A stretch of 64,000 bases of DNA, taken from NCBI GenBank assembly GCA_963736055.1, contig CAVTNM010000008.1, positions 1,860,001-1,924,000 of the forward strand, written 5' to 3'. How positions within the stretch are numbered: the stretch's first letter is position 1; each line of letters opens with the position of its first letter. Shown one piece after another: positions 59,123 through 64,000 of this stretch. The notes beneath the pieces are model-generated. The model ran no database searches. It was not told the DNA's origin and saw only the letters and a program-made list of their open reading frames with translations. A program made the position numbers and the translations under genes. The DNA comes from AC-32 sp963736055 (lineage in GTDB: Bacteria > Actinomycetota > Thermoleophilia > Gaiellales > Gaiellaceae).

Positions 59123-60040
59123 TTAGAGCCAGCCCTTGCGGCGGAAGTACCAGAACTGCGCGATCGTCGTCACGATGATCAATGCCCAGGACCACTCGTA
59201 GCCGTAGGTCCAGCGCAGCTCCGGCATGCTCTTGATGAAGTTCTGGCCGTACAGGCCGACGATGAAGGTCGGCACGAGGAGGATCGACGCGATCGCCGTC
59301 AGTCGCTTCACGACGTCGTTCTGGTCGTTCGCGATCTTCGCCTGCGAGTAGTCGCGGACGCCGGCGACGAGGTCGCGCGAGAGCTCGAGGCCGTCCACGG
59401 CGCGCAGGATCTTGTCGTAGGCGTCGGCGAAATGGAGCTCGACGTCGTGGGGGAACACCTCGCCGCCCTCGATGTCGATCCGGCCGTCGACGACGGTGTG
59501 GAGGGCGTCGCGGGTGGGCGCGGCCGTCTTGCGGATGCGGAGGAGGTCGTGGCGAAGCTCGGACAGCCGCTGGCGAACCCGTCCCGCGGGCCAGTCCTCG
59601 ACGTGGTCCTCGAGGTCGTCGATCTCCTCGTTCAGCGCGTCGATCAGGTCGAGGAGCCGCTCCGCGACCTCGTCCACCAGGTGGTAGGCCACCATGCCGG
59701 GCCGCTCGACTCCGCCACGCTCGCAGGCCTCGTGCACGGCGGTCGTGTCGAACGGCTCCCCGCCGGGGGGCGTCTTGCGGACGGTCACGACGAGATCCTG
59801 CGTCAGGACGAGATCCACCTCCTGGTAGTAGACGCGATCCTCCTCCGGGACCGCGACCGCGACCAGGAAGACGCCGAAGACGTAGTTCCCGTGGCTCTCC
59901 AGGGTCGGCCGCGGAAAGCGCGTGTGCTCGGTGGGGCTGAGGAGCCGGTCGAGCGCGCGGGCGTGAAGCTCCATGGGCAAGCGCTCGCGTAGCGCGGCCT
60001 CATCGGGATCGACGAGATCGATCCATTCGGCCCGGGCCAT
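59123..60040 (-). CDS. corA: CorA-family magnesium/metal ion transporter, with GQN motif
   Basis: 305 residues from ATG 60040. Long cytoplasmic N-terminal domain (EVDLVLTQDLVVTVRKTPPG, LDLIDALNEEIDDLEDHVED, LRIRKTAAPTRDALHTVVDG) followed by two C-terminal helices. The family signature at the pore entrance is GMN; here the sequence is VGLYGQNFIKSMPELRW, so GQN. Changes at the Met of GMN are known to alter or abolish Mg2+ selectivity in other CorA proteins, so the ion may differ. The start follows the trxB stop by two bases; probably one transcript with trxB. Confidence 0.9.
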   Translation of the reverse strand: MARAEWIDLVDPDEAALRERLPMELHARALDRLLSPTEHTRFPRPTLESHGNYVFGVFLVAVAVPEEDRVYYQEVDLVLTQDLVVTVRKTPPGGEPFDTTAVHEACERGGVERPGMVAYHLVDEVAERLLDLIDALNEEIDDLEDHVEDWPAGRVRQRLSELRHDLLRIRKTAAPTRDALHTVVDGRIDIEGGEVFPHDVELHFADAYDKILRAVDGLELSRDLVAGVRDYSQAKIANDQNDVVKRLTAIASILLVPTFIVGLYGQNFIKSMPELRWTYGYEWSWALIIVTTIAQFWYFRRKGWL

Positions 60041-60042
60041 GG

Positions 60043-61026
60043 CTAGACCTCGGCAGCTTCCGGGCGGGGCGCTGTCGCCGCCGTGCCCGGATGTCCTTCG
60101 CGGGCCGCGAGCCAGCGCTCGGAGTCGAGCGCGGCCATCGCGCCGCTCCCGGCGGCCGTGACCGCCTGGCGGTACGTGTGGTCGACCACGTCTCCGGCCG
60201 CGAACACGCCGTCGATGTTCGTGGCGGTCGAGCCCGGCTGCGTGACCAGGTAGCCGGCCGCATCGTGATCGAGCTGCTCGAGGAACAGCTTCGTGTTCGG
60301 GTCGTGGCCGATCGCCACGAAGAGCCCCTGTGCGGCCACCTCGCGTGTCTCGCCGGTCTCCAGGTCTCGGATGCGCACCCCACTCGTCGCGCCCTCCTCG
60401 CCGAGCACCTCCTCGACCACGGTCGGGGTCACGAACTCGATCCTCTCGTTCGCCTTGGCGCGGTCGAGCATGATCTGCGAGGCGCGGAACTCGTCGCGCC
60501 GGTGGACGAGGCTCACCTTGGTGGCGAACTTCGTCAGGAAGATCGCCTCTTCCATCGCGGAGTCGCCGCCGCCGACGACCACGACCTGCTTGTCGCGGAA
60601 GAACGCCGCGTCGCAGACCGCGCAATACGAAACGCCGCGGCCCTGGAGCGTGCGCTCGGACTCGAGCCCAAGCTGCCGCGCGCTGGCGCCGGTGGCGACG
60701 ATCACGCTCTCCGCGGAGTGCTCCTTGTCGCCGACCCAGACCCGGAAGGGGTGCTCGGAGAAGTCCACCTTCGTGACGTCGTCGGTGAGAAAATCGGCGC
60801 CGAAGCGCTCGGCCTGGCGGCGGAAGTCCTGCATCATCTCCGGGCCCATGATCCCCTCGGGATAGCCCGGGTAGTTCTCGACGTCGCTCGTGATCATCAG
60901 CTGCCCGCCCCAGGCGAAGCCCTCGATCACGAGGGGCCGCAGGTTCGCACGCGCCGCGTACAGCGCAGCGGTGTACCCAGCGGGTCCACCGCCGATGATG
61001 ATCAGCTCTCTCGTCTCTTCGTTCAT
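60043..61026 (-). CDS. trxB: Thioredoxin reductase
   Basis: 327 residues from ATG 61026, preceded by CGGAGG. FAD site GGGPAGYTAALYAARANL, redox-active pair CAVCDAAFF (C-x2-C), NADPH site VVVVGGGDSAMEEAIFLTKF and VFAAGDVVDHTYRQAVTAAG near the end. Reduces thioredoxin with NADPH. The thioredoxin gene itself is not in the window. Divergent from the eRF1-like gene. Confidence 0.95.
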   Translation of the reverse strand: MNEETRELIIIGGGPAGYTAALYAARANLRPLVIEGFAWGGQLMITSDVENYPGYPEGIMGPEMMQDFRRQAERFGADFLTDDVTKVDFSEHPFRVWVGDKEHSAESVIVATGASARQLGLESERTLQGRGVSYCAVCDAAFFRDKQVVVVGGGDSAMEEAIFLTKFATKVSLVHRRDEFRASQIMLDRAKANERIEFVTPTVVEEVLGEEGATSGVRIRDLETGETREVAAQGLFVAIGHDPNTKLFLEQLDHDAAGYLVTQPGSTATNIDGVFAAGDVVDHTYRQAVTAAGSGAMAALDSERWLAAREGHPGTAATAPRPEAAEV

Positions 61027-61096
61027 TTCTGCCTCCGAAGTATTAAACGCTTCGCACCGGTCGAAACTTCCTTCGGTGATCGAGCTCGATGGCTAG

Positions 61097-61117
61097 AATC
61101 GCCGCCTTCCGGCGATT
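61097..61117 (+). promoter_or_regulatory. Leader hairpin before the eRF1-like gene
   Basis: AATCGCCG (61097-61104), loop CCTTC, CGGCGATT (61110-61117): a perfect 8-bp stem ending three bases before the ribosome site GGAAGGG of the gene at 61126. A TAGAAT just upstream (61094-61099) could be a -10. The hairpin may modulate translation or mark an operator. No ligand-binding architecture is visible. Confidence 0.4.
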
Positions 61118-61125
61118 GGAAGGGT

Positions 61126-62268
61126 ATGGCCTCGACAGTTACCTGGGACCGTCTCCGTGACCTCGCCCGCTTCCGGGTGCAGAACGGCTGCGCAATCAGC
61201 CTCTACCTGGATCTCGACCCGAGCGACACGCCAACCGCCGGAGAGGCGGCGACCCGCATGAACGCCCTGCTCGACGAGGCCGACCGCTCGGAGGCGGCGC
61301 GTCGCCCCGAGCTGACCCACGAGCAGAAGGAGGGCCTGCGCAGCGACCTCGAGCGGCTCCGCACGTTCTTCGAACAGGATTTCGACCGGGACGGCGCCCA
61401 CGGCTTCGCGGTCTTCTGCGCATGGCTCGACAACGTCTGGCGCCCCCTGCCGTTGAGCGAGCGCGTGCCCGACCTGGTGAAGGTGGGGAGGAGCCTGTAC
61501 CTCTCGCCGCTCGTGCCGCTCGTGGGTCGCGGCGAGGGGGCGCTCGTCGCGGTCGTCAGCCGCGAGCGCGGCGATGTGTACCGCCTGAACGAGGGCCGCC
61601 TGGAGGAAGTCGCCGAGCACTTCCAGGAGCAGCCCGGGCGGCACGACCAGGGCGGCTGGTCGCAGTCGCGCTACCAGCGGCACATCGAGAAGCTCGTCCA
61701 CGACCACCTCAAGGACGTGGCGGAGACCCTCGACCGGCAGGTTCGCGGGCTCGGCGGCCCGCCGCTCGTGATCGTCGCGGCCGACGAGACGCGCGGCGAG
61801 CTGGAGGAGATGCTCTCGCACGACGTGAAGAAGGCCGTCGTGGGCTGGACGAGCACCGACGCACACGCGGGCCCGTCCGAGCTGCTCGAGGCCGCTTCGC
61901 CTCTGCTCGAGTCGTGGAGGTCCGATCAGGAGAGCGAGGTCGTCGAGCGGTGGAAGGAGGAGGCCGGTCGCAACGGCCGCGCCGCCGCGGGCTGGGCGTC
62001 GACCCTCGAGGCCGCCTCCGACGGGCGGGTGGAGCTGCTGCTCTACGAGGACGGGGCCGACCGCCCGGCCTGGGAGTGCCCGGCCTGCGGGCGCGTCGCC
62101 GCCGAAGGCGGGGCCTGCCCGCTCGACGGCACCCAGACGGAACAGCGGGACGACGGTCTCGACCTCGCGGTGCACCAGACGCTTGCGCACGGCGGAACGG
62201 TCTGGGCGCTGCGCCAGCGTCGAGATCTCGAGCCCGTCCAGGGAATCGGCGCGCTCCTGCGCTTCTGA
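61126..62268 (+). CDS. Bacterial eRF1/Vms1-like protein (baeRF family)
   Basis: 380 residues from ATG 61126 after GGAAGGG. The order of parts fits the bacterial eRF1-domain group: an N-terminal helix-strand region (RLRDLARFRVQNGCAISLYL), a strand-rich middle (YLSPLVPLVGRGEGALVAVV, RERGDVYRLNEGRLEEVAEH), and a release-factor-like domain (RYQRHIEKLVHDHLKDVAET, PPLVIVAADETRGELEEMLS). A zinc ribbon (WECPACGRVAAEGGACPL) lies near the end. Eukaryotic relatives (Vms1/Ankzf1) cleave peptidyl-tRNA on stalled ribosomes; a similar rescue or stress role is possible but unproven in bacteria. It ends 40 bases before the aconitase gene. Confidence 0.82.
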   Translation: MASTVTWDRLRDLARFRVQNGCAISLYLDLDPSDTPTAGEAATRMNALLDEADRSEAARRPELTHEQKEGLRSDLERLRTFFEQDFDRDGAHGFAVFCAWLDNVWRPLPLSERVPDLVKVGRSLYLSPLVPLVGRGEGALVAVVSRERGDVYRLNEGRLEEVAEHFQEQPGRHDQGGWSQSRYQRHIEKLVHDHLKDVAETLDRQVRGLGGPPLVIVAADETRGELEEMLSHDVKKAVVGWTSTDAHAGPSELLEAASPLLESWRSDQESEVVERWKEEAGRNGRAAAGWASTLEAASDGRVELLLYEDGADRPAWECPACGRVAAEGGACPLDGTQTEQRDDGLDLAVHQTLAHGGTVWALRQRRDLEPVQGIGALLRF

Positions 62269-62308
62269 ACGAGCGAGCAGAGCCGCCGCTTCGGGAATAC
62301 TTGGACTG

Positions 62309-64000
62309 ATGGCCTCTCTCGCGCGCACGATCCTCGAAGACCACCTCGAGCGCGGCGAGCTCGTCCCCGGCCAGGAGATCGCGCTCCGCGTCGACCAGAC
62401 GCTGGCACAGGACGCGACGGGGACGATGGCGATGATGCAGTTCGAGTCCTTCGGCGTCGAGCGCGTCCAGGTCGAGACGGCGGTCGTCTACGTCGACCAC
62501 AACATCCTCCAGATCGACTTCAAGAACCCCGACGACCACCGCTTCCTGCAGGCGATGTCCGCGAGGTACGGCGCCTGGTTCTCGCGCCCCGGGAATGGGA
62601 TTTGCCACTACGTCCACTGCGAGCGCTTCGCGGCGCCGGGGAAGACGCTCGTGGGGGCAGACAGCCACACGACGCAGTCGGGCTCCTGCGCGATGATCGC
62701 GATCGGTGCGGGCGGCCTGGACGTCGCGGTCTGCATGGCCGGCCACCCGTTCGAGCTCCCCTGTCCGAAGATCGTCGGCGTCTTCCTCGAGAACGACCTG
62801 AAACGGCCGTGGATGCAGGCCAAGGACGTGATCCTCGAGCTCTTGCGCAGGCGGACGGTCCGCGGCGGCCGCGGCGCGATCTTCGAGTTCACCGGCCCAG
62901 GGGTGGCGGGCCTGAGCTATACCGAGCGCGGCACGATCGCGAACATGATCGCCGAGCTGGGCGCCACGGGCGCCGTCTTCCCGGCCGACGACGAGACGCG
63001 CGCCTGGATGAGCGAGCAGGGCCGGGAGGACGAGTTCGTCGAGCTGCAGACCGGCGAGACCGGCGACTTCGACGAGGAGGAGCACGTCGACCTCGCCGAG
63101 CTCGTCCCGCTGGTGGCGAAGCCCTCCTCGCCCGGCAACGTCGTCCCGGTCGACGAGCTGGTGGGAACCGAGCTGACCCAGGTCTGCATCGGCTCCTCCG
63201 TGAACTCGTCCTACGCCGATCTCGCGCTCTGCGGGGCGGTCATGCGCGGGGAGCAGATCTCCGAGAAGCTCGTCTCCGCGACCGCGACGCCGGGCTCGCG
63301 GCAGATCCTCGACCAGATCACACGCTCCGGCACCTACGTCGACCTGCTGATGGCGGGCGTGCGGATGCTCGAGCCCGCCTGCGGCCCCTGCGTCGGGATG
63401 GGGCAGGCCCCGCCCTCGGGCTCGAACTCGCTCCGCACGTTCAACCGGAACTTCCCCGGACGGAGCGGAACAGCCGACGACCAGGTCTTCCTGTGCTCGC
63501 CGGCGGTGGCGGCGGCCTCGATGCTCACCGGGGTGATCTCGGACCCGCGAGAGCTCGGCGAGGTCGATGTGGCGGAACGGCCGCCGGCGCGCCCGGAGGT
63601 GGTGCAGGCTCACATCCTCGAGCCGGTCCCGGCCGACGAGGCGGTCTCGATCCAGATTCCGCGCGGCCCCAACATCAAGCCGCCGCCGGAGCAGAAGCCG
63701 CTGCCCGACGAGCTGCGGCTGCGCGTCCTGATCACCGCGCCGGACGACATCTCGACCGGTGACCTCTCGCCCGACGGCGCGACCGTGATGGCGTACCGCT
63801 CGAACGTGCCGGCGATCGCCGAGTTCACCTTTCAGCACAAGGATCCCGAGTTCGCGCGGCGGGCCCACGAATGGGGTGGAGGCTTCATCGTCGCCGGCGA
63901 CAACTACGGGCAGGGCTCGAGCCGGGAGCATGCGGCGCTCGCGCCGGCCCAGCTCGGGGTGCGCGCCGTGATCGCGAAGGGCTTCGCCCGCATCCATCGC
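62309..64000 (+). CDS. acn: Aconitase (aconitate hydratase), 3' end outside the window
   Basis: ATG 62309; 564 residues are seen and the frame is open at the window end. Interconverts citrate and isocitrate. Motifs: LAQDATGTMAMMQFESFG, VYVDHNILQIDF, GADSHTTQSGSCAMIAIGAG, PACGPCVGMGQAPPSGSNSL (two [4Fe-4S] Cys) and DDISTGDLSPDGATVMAYRS at the swivel domain, GDNYGQGSSREHAALAPAQL. The usual third cluster Cys lies in a GSCTNSS motif; here it reads CIGSSVNSSYADL, with Ser at that place and a Cys two residues earlier. Either the upstream Cys serves or the cluster is altered. It belongs to the aconitase group seen in many actinobacteria and deltaproteobacteria. Confidence 0.9.
   Translation, partial: MASLARTILEDHLERGELVPGQEIALRVDQTLAQDATGTMAMMQFESFGVERVQVETAVVYVDHNILQIDFKNPDDHRFLQAMSARYGAWFSRPGNGICHYVHCERFAAPGKTLVGADSHTTQSGSCAMIAIGAGGLDVAVCMAGHPFELPCPKIVGVFLENDLKRPWMQAKDVILELLRRRTVRGGRGAIFEFTGPGVAGLSYTERGTIANMIAELGATGAVFPADDETRAWMSEQGREDEFVELQTGETGDFDEEEHVDLAELVPLVAKPSSPGNVVPVDELVGTELTQVCIGSSVNSSYADLALCGAVMRGEQISEKLVSATATPGSRQILDQITRSGTYVDLLMAGVRMLEPACGPCVGMGQAPPSGSNSLRTFNRNFPGRSGTADDQVFLCSPAVAAASMLTGVISDPRELGEVDVAERPPARPEVVQAHILEPVPADEAVSIQIPRGPNIKPPPEQKPLPDELRLRVLITAPDDISTGDLSPDGATVMAYRSNVPAIAEFTFQHKDPEFARRAHEWGGGFIVAGDNYGQGSSREHAALAPAQLGVRAVIAKGFARIHR

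Noticed and set aside
61709..63997. 762-codon frame opposite the eRF1-like and aconitase genes
   Set aside because: Antisense shadow; aconitase motifs are read on the plus strand without interruption.
1..64000. tRNA, rRNA, CRISPR, insertion sequence and prophage genes
   Set aside because: No cloverleaf ending in a T-loop motif, no spaced direct-repeat array, and no transposase, integrase or phage structural motif was found by reading.

Overview
The window reads as one contiguous chromosomal piece of a high-GC actinobacterium. GTG and TTG starts are common, stop and start codons often overlap (GTGA, ATGA), and the protein content is actinobacterial: AddAB-like nuclease-helicases, Lhr, a stand-alone LigD-type polymerase, a bacterial eRF1/Vms1-like protein and a mycobacterial-style phosphate operon. 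A soil or freshwater member of the class Thermoleophilia (Gaiellales or Solirubrobacterales) fits best. That is inference from family content; there is no rRNA gene to confirm it. I found no tRNA, CRISPR array, insertion sequence or prophage.

Layout. 1-5.2 kb: TPR protein (cut by the window edge), RpoD-like sigma factor, M20 dipeptidase carrying a palindromic insertion, HxlR regulator, PHP hydrolase and a variant HD-domain protein. 5.2-7.8 kb: arsenic operon arsR-arsM-arsC-aquaporin with a palindromic operator over its promoter. 7.8-13.8 kb: phosphate block with a divergent response regulator and histidine kinase, pstS, a direct-repeat Pho box, and pstC-pstA-pstB-phoU. 13.8-14.2 kb: a non-coding stretch holding one copy of a 164-179 bp repeat with inverted ends; the second copy is at 25.0 kb. 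14.2-17.1 kb: amidohydrolase plus a small gene, divergent from a LacI regulator with two matching operators between them. 17.2-26.6 kb: MMPL transporter, DUF1326 protein, acyl-CoA dehydrogenase, methyltransferase, LigD-like polymerase, two tandem secreted paralogues, an HhH-GPD protein, and a haem-oxygenase-fold iron enzyme next to a 69-residue peptide gene. 26.7-34.4 kb: cyclase/ATPase/TPR regulator, small P-loop kinase, Lhr helicase. 34.4-40.7 kb: secreted proteins, a Nei-type glycosylase, unknowns and an AzlCD amino-acid exporter. 40.8-45.6 kb: a ParA-FtsZ pair whose FtsZ has a long N-terminal tail, an unknown gene and a large membrane protein. 45.6-51.3 kb: gamma-glutamyltransferase, GNAT, DedA, secreted phosphoesterase, HD-GYP protein, isocitrate/isopropylmalate dehydrogenase, a topoisomerase IB remnant and a small zinc-ribbon protein. 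51.4-58.7 kb: AddB-like and AddA-like proteins with endonuclease III. 58.6-64 kb: PAS protein, CorA, thioredoxin reductase, eRF1-like protein and aconitase (cut by the window edge).

Three groups work together clearly: arsenic detoxification (sense, methylate, reduce, export); phosphate uptake with its two-component control; and DNA repair, whose genes are scattered (LigD-type polymerase, HhH-GPD, Nei, AddAB, Nth). Several enzymes lack a textbook residue: HD to HC in the HD protein, NGA and NPM in the aquaporin, GQN in CorA, and GSS for GSC in aconitase.

A window-wide oddity is that seven otherwise intact genes are broken by eight single-base shifts, all +1. They may be sequencing or assembly errors, recent mutations, or less likely recoding. 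These genes are annotated as one CDS each with the shift stated.
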